Origin: Clostridiales bacterium
Lineage (GTDB): Bacteria > Bacillota > Clostridia > Christensenellales > DTU072
Reading direction: 5' to 3'
DNA: 42,378 nucleotides
Assembly: GCA_012520515.1 (NCBI GenBank)
Contig: JAAYOD010000032.1
Span: 73,967 to 116,344 of the forward strand
Below, piece after piece: positions 6,428-14,467 of this stretch. Under the pieces are notes generated by a model, which was given only the letters and a program-made list of their open reading frames with translations, had not been told where the DNA came from and did not search any database. Numbering within the stretch: the stretch's first letter is position 1; the number at the start of each line of letters is the position of its first letter. The translations under genes and the position numbers were made by a program.

Positions 6428-8800
6428 CTATGCTTTGTATCCCTCCACAAACTTTTTGATATTGCTTGCGTTTTCAAAACGGTCAGCGCTGTTTTCGTCA
6501 TAGACAAGCAAAGTTGGAGCTTTTCTTATGCCGAACTTTACAGTTTTGTCCTTTTCTTCTTCAGCGTCAACAATAGTATATCCTATATTTGCCTTGTCTA
6601 GCATGGTTTTTGCCATTTTGCAGTTAGGGCAAGTTTTGGTAGTGAACAGTAAAACATTGGGTTTGGTAGCTTTAATTTGGTTTTTTGCAATCTCAATTCT
6701 TTCAATTACGCTTGGTTCTCTTTTCATAACTGAACTATCAATGTCATAAACCTTTCTGTCCTTAAATTCTTGCGATTTGCCGTCGTTCCAGTTTTGCACT
6801 GGGCGATAGTAGCCTGTTATACGGCTATAAACTTCAGTCTTTCTATCGCAGGTTGGGCATTTGTATACTTCGCCATTGATGTATCCGTGTGTTTGGCATA
6901 CAGAATATGTGGGTGATAATGTATAGTAAGGCAATTTATAATTTTCAGCAATTTTTCTTACCAGCTCTCTAGCAGATTTCCAGCTAGGCATCTTTTCGCC
7001 TAAGAATGCGTGGAATACCGTACCTGAAGTGTAAAGAGTTTGGATAGAATCTTGCACATCAAGCGCTGTAAAGATATCTTCTGTATAACCAACGGGCAAA
7101 TGGCTGCTGTTGGTATAATAAGGAGTGCCGTTTTGGTTGGCTGTTTTGATATCGGGATATCTCTTGATATCGTGCATTGCCAAGCGGTAGCTTGTGCTTT
7201 CTGCTGGGGTGGCTTCTAGATTGTATAAGTCGCCATATTGCTCTTGATAATCGCTAAGGCGATTTCTCATATGGTTAAGCACATTTTTAGTAAACTCTTG
7301 TGTCTTTTCGCTGGTCATATCGGCTTTTATCCAATTTGCGTTTAGCCCAGCTTCATTCATACCAACAAGTCCTATGGTGGAGAAGTGGTTGTCCAAAGTA
7401 CCTAAATAGCGCTTGGTGTAAGGATACAAACCTTCTTCCAAAAGATTGGTAATAATTTGTCTTTTTATCTTTAAGCTGCGCGCTGAAATATCCATAATTT
7501 TGTTAAGTCTTTTGTAGAAGTCTTGCTCATTTTCTGCCAAGTACGCTATACGTGGAATGTTTATGGTAACTACTCCAATAGAGCCAGTGCTTTCGCCGCT
7601 TCCAAAGAATCCGCCAGCTTTCTTTCTTAGTTCTCTAAGGTCTAGTCTTAGCCTGCAGCACATACTTCTTACATCACTAGGCTCCATGTCGCTGTTGACA
7701 TAGTTGCTAAAGTAAGGCGTACCATACTTTGAAGTCATTTCAAACAGCAATCTATTGTTTTCGGTATCGGACCAGTCAAAGTCGCTAGTAATAGAGTATG
7801 TTGGGATAGGATATTGGAATCCTCTGCCATTGGCGTCACCTTCTATCATAGTTTCAATAAACGCTTTGTTTATCATATCCATTTCTTTTTGGCAGTCTTT
7901 ATACTTAAAGTTCATTTCTACACCGCCAACTATACAGTTAAGTTCAGCTAAGTCATTGGGTACAGTCCAGTCTAGCGTGACATTGCTAAATGGTGCTTGA
8001 GTGCCCCAGCGTGAAGGAGTGTTTACGCCATAAACAAAAGACTCAATGCATTTTTTAACTTGATTATAGGAAAGATTATCTGTCTTTACAAAGGGAGCAA
8101 GATATGTGTCAAAGGATGAAAATGCTTGCGCGCCTGCCCATTCATTTTGCATAATGCCAAGGAAGTTTACCATTTGATTGCAAAGGGTGGCAAGGTGTTT
8201 TGCAGGAGATGATGTTATTTTGCCAGGAACGCCGCCAAGACCGTCAGTTATTAATTGTTTTAATGACCAGCCTGCGCAGTAACCAGTCAGCATAGACAAG
8301 TCGTGAATATGTATATCTGCGTTGCGGTGAGCGGCAGCAATTTCGCCATCATAAATTTCACTTAGCCAATAGTTTGCAGTAATTGCGCCAGAGTTGCTTA
8401 AGATAAGTCCGCCCACAGAATAGGTAACGGTGGAGTTTTCCTTTACTCTCCAGTCATTATCTTTTACATAGTTGTTTACTATCTCTTTATAGTCAAGCAA
8501 GGTAGACTTCATATTACGAAGTTTTTCGCGTTGCTTACGATAGAGTATATATGTTTTTGCCACATCAGCGTATCCAGCTTGCACCAAAACATTTTCTACA
8601 GAGTCTTGCACATCTTCTACAGCTATAAGACTATCTTTAATCTTTGGCTCAAAGTCAGCAGTTACTTTTAAGCTGAGCATATCTATTATGTTTTGATGAT
8701 AAATCTTATCTTGCGCCTCAAACGCTTTAATTATGGCATTTCCTATCTTTGAGATTTCAAAATCTACTATTTTACCGTCCCTTTTTACTACCTTGAACAT
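6428..8800 (-). CDS. nrdD: Anaerobic (class III) ribonucleotide reductase with fused C-terminal glutaredoxin domain
   Basis: A 790-residue glycyl-radical enzyme that reduces ribonucleoside triphosphates to deoxy forms. An N-terminal ATP cone (about 1-95, starting MFKVVKRDG) is followed by the catalytic barrel with the active-site cysteine region RSMCCRLRLD. A zinc site is formed by CQTHG and CPTC, and the radical loop is RITGYYRPVQNWNDGK with Gly663. After the radical loop, where most NrdD proteins end, there is a glutaredoxin/NrdH-like domain (about 713-790) with C724-P-N-C727 and a cis-proline RKAPTLLV. The fusion suggests that the substrate-reducing disulfide is recycled by an attached redoxin rather than by formate. 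GGAGG precedes the ATG at 8800; a TTG-started extension of 20 codons is rejected. nrdG lies upstream and trxB immediately downstream. Confidence 0.95.
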   Translation of the reverse strand: MFKVVKRDGKIVDFEISKIGNAIIKAFEAQDKIYHQNIIDMLSLKVTADFEPKIKDSLIAVEDVQDSVENVLVQAGYADVAKTYILYRKQREKLRNMKSTLLDYKEIVNNYVKDNDWRVKENSTVTYSVGGLILSNSGAITANYWLSEIYDGEIAAAHRNADIHIHDLSMLTGYCAGWSLKQLITDGLGGVPGKITSSPAKHLATLCNQMVNFLGIMQNEWAGAQAFSSFDTYLAPFVKTDNLSYNQVKKCIESFVYGVNTPSRWGTQAPFSNVTLDWTVPNDLAELNCIVGGVEMNFKYKDCQKEMDMINKAFIETMIEGDANGRGFQYPIPTYSITSDFDWSDTENNRLLFEMTSKYGTPYFSNYVNSDMEPSDVRSMCCRLRLDLRELRKKAGGFFGSGESTGSIGVVTINIPRIAYLAENEQDFYKRLNKIMDISARSLKIKRQIITNLLEEGLYPYTKRYLGTLDNHFSTIGLVGMNEAGLNANWIKADMTSEKTQEFTKNVLNHMRNRLSDYQEQYGDLYNLEATPAESTSYRLAMHDIKRYPDIKTANQNGTPYYTNSSHLPVGYTEDIFTALDVQDSIQTLYTSGTVFHAFLGEKMPSWKSARELVRKIAENYKLPYYTLSPTYSVCQTHGYINGEVYKCPTCDRKTEVYSRITGYYRPVQNWNDGKSQEFKDRKVYDIDSSVMKREPSVIERIEIAKNQIKATKPNVLLFTTKTCPNCKMAKTMLDKANIGYTIVDAEEEKDKTVKFGIRKAPTLLVYDENSADRFENASNIKKFVEGYKA

Positions 8801-8913
8801 TTCAATCCTCCAAATAAATAATCGTAAATGTATTCTAGCAAATAATATGTACGCTGTCAATACAAAAATACCAAATGTTGTGGTTTATTTTTTATTGCAA
8901 CCACTATATATAG

Positions 8914-9606
8914 TTATTCACTTCTTATAAAAACATTGTCTATATATTGTTTTAGAATGGTTTTTGCCTCTATTAGTTCATTTTTCGACAAAGAATGCAG
9001 CCCTTTTTGCAAGACATTTTCACTGTCTTTATAATTTTGCAAAAAATATTTTTTACTTTCTTTTAACCACTTTGCAATAGCTTCAAAATCTTGCTTTGTG
9101 TGAAATTCTTTAACAGTGGTGGTGCGAAACTCATAATCTATATTTGAGTCCATCAAAATATTGACGCTTTGTTTTATTTTGTCTAAGTCTATATTAGCCA
9201 AACCTGTGGTAAGGGCATACTTTTCAGGGGAATTTTTTATATCCATAGCCACATAGTCCACAAGTTTTTGGTCTATTAGGCTTTGCAAAATATCTGGATA
9301 TGAGCCGTTTGTGTCTATCTTAATTTGATATCCAAGTTCTTTTACCTTAGTCAAAAACCGTTTTAAGTTTTTTTGCATAAGCGGTTCGCCGCCTGATACG
9401 CAAACGCCATCTAAAATACCTTTTCTCTTTTCTAGATAATTTATTATTTCCGTTTGAGATATGCTAGGAGCATTTTTTATATCAACTACCAAACTTGAAT
9501 TATGGCAAAATGGACATCTAAAATTACATCCGCCTGTAAATACTGTGCAAGCGACTTTGCCTGGGAAATCTAGTAAAGTAAGTTTTTGAAAGCCTTTTAT
9601 ATCCAT
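8914..9606 (-). CDS. nrdG: Anaerobic ribonucleotide reductase activating protein (radical SAM)
   Basis: A 230-residue radical SAM enzyme that cleaves S-adenosylmethionine to install the glycyl radical on NrdD. The cluster-binding motif C27-x3-C31-x2-C34 is seen in GGCNFRCPFCHN, followed by VSGGEPL and an IDTNGSYP strand. The N-terminal MDIKGFQKLTLLDFPGK is typical of the NrdG2 branch (TIGR02495-like), which is longer than E. coli NrdG. AAGGAGA precedes the ATG. A near-consensus promoter lies 27-56 bases upstream. It is the first gene of the operon, 113 bases ahead of nrdD. Confidence 0.95.
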   Translation of the reverse strand: MDIKGFQKLTLLDFPGKVACTVFTGGCNFRCPFCHNSSLVVDIKNAPSISQTEIINYLEKRKGILDGVCVSGGEPLMQKNLKRFLTKVKELGYQIKIDTNGSYPDILQSLIDQKLVDYVAMDIKNSPEKYALTTGLANIDLDKIKQSVNILMDSNIDYEFRTTTVKEFHTKQDFEAIAKWLKESKKYFLQNYKDSENVLQKGLHSLSKNELIEAKTILKQYIDNVFIRSE

Positions 9607-9632
9607 ACATTCTCCTTATTCCGCGTAAACAC

Positions 9633-9662
9633 ATTATAGCAACATTTTATATAAATTTGCAA
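9633..9662 (-). promoter_or_regulatory. Promoter of the nrdG-nrdD-trxB-glyA operon
   Basis: On the minus strand TTGCAA (9657-9662) and TATAAT (9633-9638) are separated by 18 bases, just ahead of the nrdG ribosome binding site. I see no NrdR box pair. Confidence 0.6.
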
Positions 9663-9715
9663 TCCTTACAGGGTAACTTAATAGGGTAAATAATTTGTAA
9701 CATTTTTAATTTAAG

Positions 9716-9744
9716 TTGAAAAAATCATCAATAAATTATATAAT
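9716..9744 (+). promoter_or_regulatory. Promoter of mscL
   Basis: TTGAAA at 9716-9721 and TATAAT at 9739-9744 with a 17-base spacer, about 30 bases before the mscL start. Confidence 0.65.
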
Positions 9745-9773
9745 GATGAAAATAATAAGAAAAGGGGTTGTTT

Positions 9774-10223
9774 ATGGAAAAGGAGCAAGTAAAAGAGCAA
9801 GAATCGGCAATCAAAAAGACCAAGAAGAAAGGTAGAAAGTTTGTAAAAGACTTCATGTCCTTTATTCAAAGGGGAAGCGTTATTGACCTAGCAGTAGGTA
9901 TTGTAGTGGGTGGAGCTTTTCAAAAGATTGTGTCCAGCTTGGTAAACGATATAATAATGCCGTTACTTAGCCTTATAGGCAAACAAAATCTCTCCGACGC
10001 TAAAGTTATACTTAGAGAAGCCGTTATGGATGGAGATGTTGTGGTAAAAGCTGAAGTTGCTCTTTTGTGGGGCTCATTTGTGCAAGCAATAATTGACTTT
10101 TTAATAATCGCATTTGCTATTTTTGTGGCAATTAGGGCAATGGGCGTATTTAGAGCAAAGTTAGACAAAAGAGTAAAAAAGGTTGTGGAAAAAGTAAAAG
10201 AAAATATAAAAGATGATGAATAG
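9774..10223 (+). CDS. mscL: Large-conductance mechanosensitive channel
   Basis: A 149-residue pore-forming protein that opens under membrane tension to release solutes during osmotic downshock. The pore helix RGSVIDLAVGIVVGGAFQKIVSSLVNDIIMP and the second membrane helix (SFVQAIIDFLIIAFAIFVAI) are clear. A lysine/glutamate-rich C-terminal bundle follows. About 20 extra, highly charged residues precede the family's usual start. AAGGGG lies 6 bases before the ATG at 9774, so that ATG is preferred over the TTG two codons earlier. It is transcribed alone from its own promoter and ends at a bidirectional hairpin. Confidence 0.95.
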   Translation: MEKEQVKEQESAIKKTKKKGRKFVKDFMSFIQRGSVIDLAVGIVVGGAFQKIVSSLVNDIIMPLLSLIGKQNLSDAKVILREAVMDGDVVVKAEVALLWGSFVQAIIDFLIIAFAIFVAIRAMGVFRAKLDKRVKKVVEKVKENIKDDE

Positions 10224-10260
10224 CAACTTGCTATTATTATAAGGATAGGATTAACATATA

Positions 10261-10288
10261 AAAAGGACAGTTTTTACGCTGTCCTTTT
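10261..10288. terminator. Bidirectional terminator
   Basis: AAAAGGACAG (10261-10270) pairs with CTGTCCTTTT (10279-10288) between the convergent mscL and XRE regulator genes, and can end both transcripts. Confidence 0.85.
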
Positions 10289-10293
10289 CACTT

Positions 10294-11178
10294 TTAGCTT
10301 TTTGTGCTATCTACACCTTTTAATATTGTAGAAACTATTGCGCAAAGTATACCACCTATTGGAAACACCACCCAGCCAGGATGCCATTTTTCCCAAACAA
10401 AGCCAAGCAAAAAGAATGTGGCAGTGGCAAGCAGCATAATAACACCACAAATAGTTTCTTCTAGTTTTTTTGCTTTTACACTATGGTGAGCGCTATCGCC
10501 GCTAGGGAGGGTGTATTTTTTGTTAAATATATCCCAAGAGATACCGCCAAATACCATTAAAAATATTGCTACTATCAAGATGGAAAAGAAAGCTATTAAT
10601 CCATATTTATATCCAAAAGCTGAAAGTCCTATCATTAAAGCGGCTGCGCAAATAATTAAAAACACACCGCCTGCTATCATTAGGATACACCTAAATGCTT
10701 TTATATAGTCATCAGGCTCAATGTCTACACTCTTTATACTTTTGCGCATATTAATAAGGATAAGGAAAAAAACTCCTAACGCTACGCAAAACAGCATAAC
10801 AGGTACGGCAATATGATAGGCAACTTTTTGCATACTTAATATAACGATACAAAAAACACCTGCCAAAATTAAGGCTATTGATAATGCTGAACCTAAAGCT
10901 TCTAGCTTTGTCATAGGCTTGAGAGTAGGCTTAACAATCTCTGTCGCATCAGTTTTAGTAATTATGCTTTCATTTCGCTGTCCTTTTAGTAGTTCGTCCA
11001 CTGTAACTGAAAAAATGTTAGACAATGGCAACAGTTGTGCCGTTTCGGGAAAGGATTCTCCCGTCTCCCACTTAGATATGGCTTTATTGGTTATGCCTAG
11101 CATATCGGCAAGTTCAGCTTGCGTCAGGCCTTTTTCTTTTCGCAATAAGTAAAGGAATTCTCCAAATTTATTTGTCAT
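10294..11178 (-). CDS. XRE-family transcriptional regulator with membrane domain
   Basis: The first 65 or so residues form a Cro/CI-type helix-turn-helix domain (LRKEKGLTQAELADMLGITNKAISKWETGESFP). The remaining 220 residues hold about six hydrophobic segments, so the DNA-binding domain is tethered to the membrane. Proteins of this layout are common in Firmicutes and often respond to envelope or peptide signals, but this one has no recognisable sensor. AAGGAG precedes the ATG at 11178. Its promoter contains a 13-bp perfect dyad overlapping the -35 box, suggesting autoregulation. The divergent neighbour across 245 bases is the small spore coat pair, a possible target. Confidence 0.88.
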   Translation of the reverse strand: MTNKFGEFLYLLRKEKGLTQAELADMLGITNKAISKWETGESFPETAQLLPLSNIFSVTVDELLKGQRNESIITKTDATEIVKPTLKPMTKLEALGSALSIALILAGVFCIVILSMQKVAYHIAVPVMLFCVALGVFFLILINMRKSIKSVDIEPDDYIKAFRCILMIAGGVFLIICAAALMIGLSAFGYKYGLIAFFSILIVAIFLMVFGGISWDIFNKKYTLPSGDSAHHSVKAKKLEETICGVIMLLATATFFLLGFVWEKWHPGWVVFPIGGILCAIVSTILKGVDSTKS

Positions 11179-11198
11179 ATATCATTCTCCTTTTCTAA

Positions 11199-11227
11199 AT
11201 TATATTGTCTTTTACTGTTGTTGGCAA
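11199..11227 (-). promoter_or_regulatory. Promoter of the XRE regulator
   Basis: On the minus strand TTGCCA (11222-11227) and TATAAT (11199-11204) are 17 bases apart, close to the ribosome binding site of the regulator gene. Confidence 0.65.
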
Positions 11228-11230
11228 CAA
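11218..11230. promoter_or_regulatory. Candidate operator dyad
   Basis: TTGTTGGCAACAA is a perfect dyad with 6-base arms around one central base and covers the -35 box of the XRE regulator. Its position fits an autorepression site, but no binding evidence exists in the sequence. Confidence 0.35.
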
Positions 11231-11423
11231 TCATTATATATAAAGGTATGAAAAATCTAAACTATTTTCCTTAGAACTTGATTGCTAACTGTTAGAACAT
11301 TGTCTACTTTAAGTAGAATTATACAAATTCTAGCTAAACTAGACTAAAAAAAGGTAAACAGGAATGAATAAAAGTATTCAATATGCAGATAACTAAGGTA
11401 TTAAAAAAATTGGAGGTTATCTT

Positions 11424-11624
11424 ATGGCAAAACAAATGGCAACTAAAAATCTACAAAATATTTCCGATATTTTAGGAGCTGAAAAACTTAATTATGAAAA
11501 AGTTTGTTACTATTCAGAAATTGCGAAAGACCCTGCGCTTATCAATTTACTATCTGAGTTAAAAGAGGCAAGCAAAGCTCACTATGGAGCAGTTTACAAC
11601 TATTTAAAATCACATCAACAATAA
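11424..11624 (+). CDS. Small helical protein paired with a CotF-like coat protein
   Basis: A 66-residue, mostly helical protein without a signal peptide. Its layout (ISDILGAEKLNYEKVCYYSEIAKDPALINLLSELKEASKAHYG) resembles one helix pair of the ferritin-like CotF fold, so it is probably a short relative of the gene that follows 11 bases later. A TTGGAGG ribosome binding site precedes the ATG. Such paired small genes are frequent in clostridial spore formers. A role in the spore coat is inferred from the partner, not from any motif in this protein. Confidence 0.65.
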   Translation: MAKQMATKNLQNISDILGAEKLNYEKVCYYSEIAKDPALINLLSELKEASKAHYGAVYNYLKSHQQ

Positions 11625-11635
11625 GGAGAATGATT

Positions 11636-11911
11636 ATGAGAACGCAAACGCAAACAAAACCGCAACTTAATGATATTCAAATAATACAAGATGTGCTATC
11701 ATCTGAAAAATCATTGGCAAAAATGTATATGAACGCCATTTTGGAAAGTAGCTGTCCCAAAATGAGAAAGGTGCTTGGCGATGTGCATATGGAAATTGCT
11801 GATAAGCAATTTAAGTGCTTTGAATATATGTCGCAAAACAATCTTTATCCTATAGAATATGCCGACTCTCAAAAGCTAACTGACGCTATCAACAAATATG
11901 CGGAATTATAA
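11636..11911 (+). CDS. CotF-like spore coat protein
   Basis: A 91-residue protein similar to the CotF family of small spore coat proteins. The recognisable features are SEKSLAKMYMNAILESSCPKMRK, a central helix ending in QFKCFEYMSQNNLYP, and the tail PIEYADSQKLTDAINKY. The AAGGAG at the end of the upstream gene sits 7 bases before the ATG at 11636, which I prefer to the ATG two codons earlier that almost touches the site. It forms a two-gene operon with the preceding 66-residue protein and ends at a strong terminator. I could not identify a SigE or SigK promoter with confidence. Confidence 0.75.
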   Translation: MRTQTQTKPQLNDIQIIQDVLSSEKSLAKMYMNAILESSCPKMRKVLGDVHMEIADKQFKCFEYMSQNNLYPIEYADSQKLTDAINKYAEL

Positions 11912-11945
11912 AGCTTTTTAATAAAAACCTAATTTTAGGATTAAA

Positions 11946-11974
11946 AGACAACCTAACTATTTAGGTTGTTTTTT
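11946..11974 (+). terminator. Rho-independent terminator of the coat protein pair
   Basis: ACAACCTA (11948-11955) pairs with TAGGTTGT (11962-11969) and is followed by a T run. Confidence 0.85.
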
Positions 11975-12001
11975 AAATGTATGTACATAGCTTGATTATA
12001 A

Positions 12002-12030
12002 TTGAATAATATTTTTGCTTATGATATACT
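12002..12030 (+). promoter_or_regulatory. Promoter of the DUF1538-PII operon
   Basis: TTGAAT at 12002-12007 and TATACT at 12025-12030 with a 17-base spacer; a TG just upstream of the -10 makes it an extended -10 promoter. Confidence 0.65.
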
Positions 12031-12062
12031 TTAATTGCTAATATTATATTAAAAGGTGGAAC

Positions 12063-13640
12063 TTGAGAAAGAACTTATTTAGTAAATTTAAAGAATCATT
12101 GTTTGCAGTATTGCCAATTACGGTAATAGTAGTTATCATTAGTCTAACAATGTTAGATGTGTCAGGCTATACCCTAGCGTCTTTTTTGATAGGCGCTGCC
12201 ATAATCGTAGTTGGAATGGGACTTTTTACTTTGGGCGTAGATATGGCAATAATGCCCATGGGCGAGAGCATGAGCGAATCGCTAGTTAAGTCAAAAAAGC
12301 CAGTATTTATTGTACTAATGTTTTTTCTTATGGGTTTTTTAATTACTTTGGCAGAACCTGATTTGCAAATTCTTGCTCAGCAAATAGAGACCATTCCTAA
12401 TACTATTTTAATATTATCAGTAGGTGTAGGCGTCGGGCTTGCTGTAGTGGTATTTGTGTTAAAGGTGCTTCTAAAAGTCAAGTTATCCTATATTTTGCTA
12501 GCTCTTTATGGCATTGTTTTTATACTTTCATTTTTGGTCAACAAAAATTTTGTGGCAATAGCATATGAAGCGGGCGGGGTAACAACAGGACCTATGTGCG
12601 TGCCTTTTGTGCTTGCGCTTGGAGCAGGGCTTTCCCATATGAAGTCAGGAAGTGACGACCAAGACCAAGATGGATTTGGTATGGTTGCTCTTACGCTAAT
12701 TGGGCCTATTATAGCTGTGCTTATACTTGGTATGTTTTATAAGCCAACTAGTAGCGTAGCGCCTCAAGCCGATGTTTTAATTACTAGCGTAAAAGATATG
12801 TTGCTTGGCTTTGTAAAAGCAATTCCTGGCTCTATGAAAGATGTGGGAATTTCCCTTGTGCCCATTGTATTTTTGTTTATAATATTTCAATTTGCGTCAT
12901 TGCGGCTTTCTAATTCTAGCATTATAAAGATTATCATTGGCGTAATTTATAACTTTGTAGGACTAACGCTATTCTTTGTTGGCGTCAATGTTGGCTTTTT
13001 GCCAATGGGCAAGCTAATAGGGGCGGCTCTTGCGTTAAAATCTTATAATTGGATATTAATAATACTAGGCGCGGTGCTAGGTTTTGTTGTCGTTTTGGCA
13101 GAGCCTTCAGTGCCTGTTTTAAATAAACAAGTAGAGAGAATAACAGGCGGCGCTATTACCAAAAGAGCAATGCTGCTTTGTATGTGCATAGGCATTGCAG
13201 TAGCTGTTGCGCTTTCTATGGTTAGAGTGCTTACGGGAATTAGTATCTTGTACTTTATAATTCCTGGCTATGCCATTGCGCTGTTGTTAACATTTTTTGT
13301 GCCGCCTATATTTACATCTATTGCTTTTGACTCAGGCGCAGTTGCGTCAGGGCCTATGACAGCAGTATTTATGCTGCCGCTTGCCATGGGGGCAACTACG
13401 GCGCTTGGCGGCAACCTATATACAGATGCGTTTGGTCTTGTTGGTATGGTGGCAATGGCGCCTACCATTACTATACAAATACTTGGATTAATTTATAAAC
13501 TTAAGACAAAATCAGCTCCTGTGGGCAGCATGGATATGGAAGAAGAGCCTATTGACATTGCTTTTGACAGTGAATCCACACAAGAAAGTATAGGCGACAA
13601 TGAATTAGAGCAAACTTCTCAAGATATAGTTGAAAGTTAA
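12063..13640 (+). CDS. DUF1538 family membrane protein, internally duplicated
   Basis: A 525-residue protein with about 12 membrane segments and an acidic cytoplasmic tail (from about residue 490). It consists of two homologous halves (about 1-240 and 241-480). LAEPD (96-100) matches LAEPS (345-349), YEAGGVTTGPM (168-178) matches FDSGAVASGPM (422-432), and DGFGMVALTLIGP (203-215) matches DAFGLVGMVAMAP (455-467). Such pseudo-symmetry with conserved Gly/Pro/acidic loops is characteristic of transporters, and I recognise the family as DUF1538, of unknown substrate. The start is TTG at 12063 after AGGTGG. Two PII-like genes follow in the same operon, as AmtB is followed by GlnK, so its transport activity is probably gated by them. 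Confidence 0.85.
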   Translation: MRKNLFSKFKESLFAVLPITVIVVIISLTMLDVSGYTLASFLIGAAIIVVGMGLFTLGVDMAIMPMGESMSESLVKSKKPVFIVLMFFLMGFLITLAEPDLQILAQQIETIPNTILILSVGVGVGLAVVVFVLKVLLKVKLSYILLALYGIVFILSFLVNKNFVAIAYEAGGVTTGPMCVPFVLALGAGLSHMKSGSDDQDQDGFGMVALTLIGPIIAVLILGMFYKPTSSVAPQADVLITSVKDMLLGFVKAIPGSMKDVGISLVPIVFLFIIFQFASLRLSNSSIIKIIIGVIYNFVGLTLFFVGVNVGFLPMGKLIGAALALKSYNWILIILGAVLGFVVVLAEPSVPVLNKQVERITGGAITKRAMLLCMCIGIAVAVALSMVRVLTGISILYFIIPGYAIALLLTFFVPPIFTSIAFDSGAVASGPMTAVFMLPLAMGATTALGGNLYTDAFGLVGMVAMAPTITIQILGLIYKLKTKSAPVGSMDMEEEPIDIAFDSESTQESIGDNELEQTSQDIVES

Positions 13641-13655
13641 AAAAAGGGGAGAGCT

Positions 13656-14009
13656 ATGCCAGACATTAACAGCATTAAATCAATCAACTTGGCTATTGTT
13701 ATAGTTGACCGCGGAAAAGGTAAGCGCATTACAAAACTTTTTAATAAAATAAATGTGCCCTATCAAGTGAGTGCACTAGGAAAAGGCACTGCGCCTACCG
13801 AAATGCAAGCCTATTTTGGATTTGGAGAGACGGAAAAGGATATAATCTTTGCCCTTATTTCCGATGAAAAAACAAAGACCTTTAACGCTATGCTAACTGA
13901 AGAGTTATGCACCAAAAAACCAAAATCCGGGATAGCGTTTGTTATACCTATCAATAGCGTTTCTGGAAAGCAAGAATTAGAGTATTTCTTAGGTGAGATG
14001 GAGGAATAA
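13656..14009 (+). CDS. PII-like signalling protein (first of two)
   Basis: A 117-residue protein with the ferredoxin-like beta-alpha-beta fold of the PII superfamily. It opens with the strand NLAIVIVDRGKGKRITKLF, has a loop-bearing middle (SALGKGTAPTEMQAYFGFGETEKDII) where PII has its T-loop, and ends with a strand GIAFVIPINSVSG. The canonical GlnB uridylylation tyrosine context is absent. It lies 15 bases after the DUF1538 gene behind GGGGAGAG, and 1 base before a second, divergent PII-like gene. It probably binds a nucleotide or small metabolite and contacts the membrane protein; which ligand cannot be seen. Confidence 0.82.
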   Translation: MPDINSIKSINLAIVIVDRGKGKRITKLFNKINVPYQVSALGKGTAPTEMQAYFGFGETEKDIIFALISDEKTKTFNAMLTEELCTKKPKSGIAFVIPINSVSGKQELEYFLGEMEE

Positions 14010-14010
14010 T

Positions 14011-14346
14011 ATGCAAGATTTTAAGTATTCGCTTATAATAACCATTGTCAATAAAGGTTTTTCCAACGATGTTATGGAAGCTGCCAGAGCTGAGGGAGTA
14101 AGTGGCGGTACTGTGATGAGAGCTAGGGGAACGGCGGAAAAAGAAGTTACCAAGTTTATGGGCTTTACCATAGAGCCAGAAAAAGATATAGTGCTGGTTT
14201 TGGTGGAAAATGAAAAACGCGCCGCCACAATTAAGGCAATTCACGCAAAAGCAGGTCTTGGCACAAAAGGACACGGGTTTACTTTTTCACTGCCCGTAAA
14301 AGATGTCATAGGCGGATTTAGGCTTAATAATAAAGAGCAAGAATAA
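14011..14346 (+). CDS. PII-like signalling protein (second of two)
   Basis: A 111-residue PII-superfamily protein, clearly different in sequence from its upstream neighbour. It shows the helix-turn EAARAEGVSGGTVMRARGT, then FMGFTIEPEKDIVLVLVENEK, and a C-terminal GLGTKGHGFTFSLPVKDVIGG that matches the ligand-proximal end of PII trimers. The start ATG at 14011 follows GGAGG and comes 1 base after the stop of the first PII-like gene; an in-frame upstream ATG at 13993 lies inside that gene and is rejected. Two unequal PII-like subunits in one operon could form heterotrimers or sense two separate signals for the DUF1538 transporter. Confidence 0.85.
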   Translation: MQDFKYSLIITIVNKGFSNDVMEAARAEGVSGGTVMRARGTAEKEVTKFMGFTIEPEKDIVLVLVENEKRAATIKAIHAKAGLGTKGHGFTFSLPVKDVIGGFRLNNKEQE

Positions 14347-14406
14347 CCTTAAATAACTTTTTTTATAAGGATATTTTCAATGTTTTCATAGATATTATTT
14401 TCACTA

Positions 14407-14435
14407 TTGAAACGCAAGCTTTTTTGTGTTAAAAT
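14407..14435 (+). promoter_or_regulatory. Promoter of the GH13 glucosidase
   Basis: TTGAAA at 14407-14412 and TAAAAT at 14430-14435 with a 17-base spacer, about 30 bases ahead of the start codon. Confidence 0.6.
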
Positions 14436-14467
14436 ACTATTTAGAATTAATTTAAAGGAGCGTTGAC

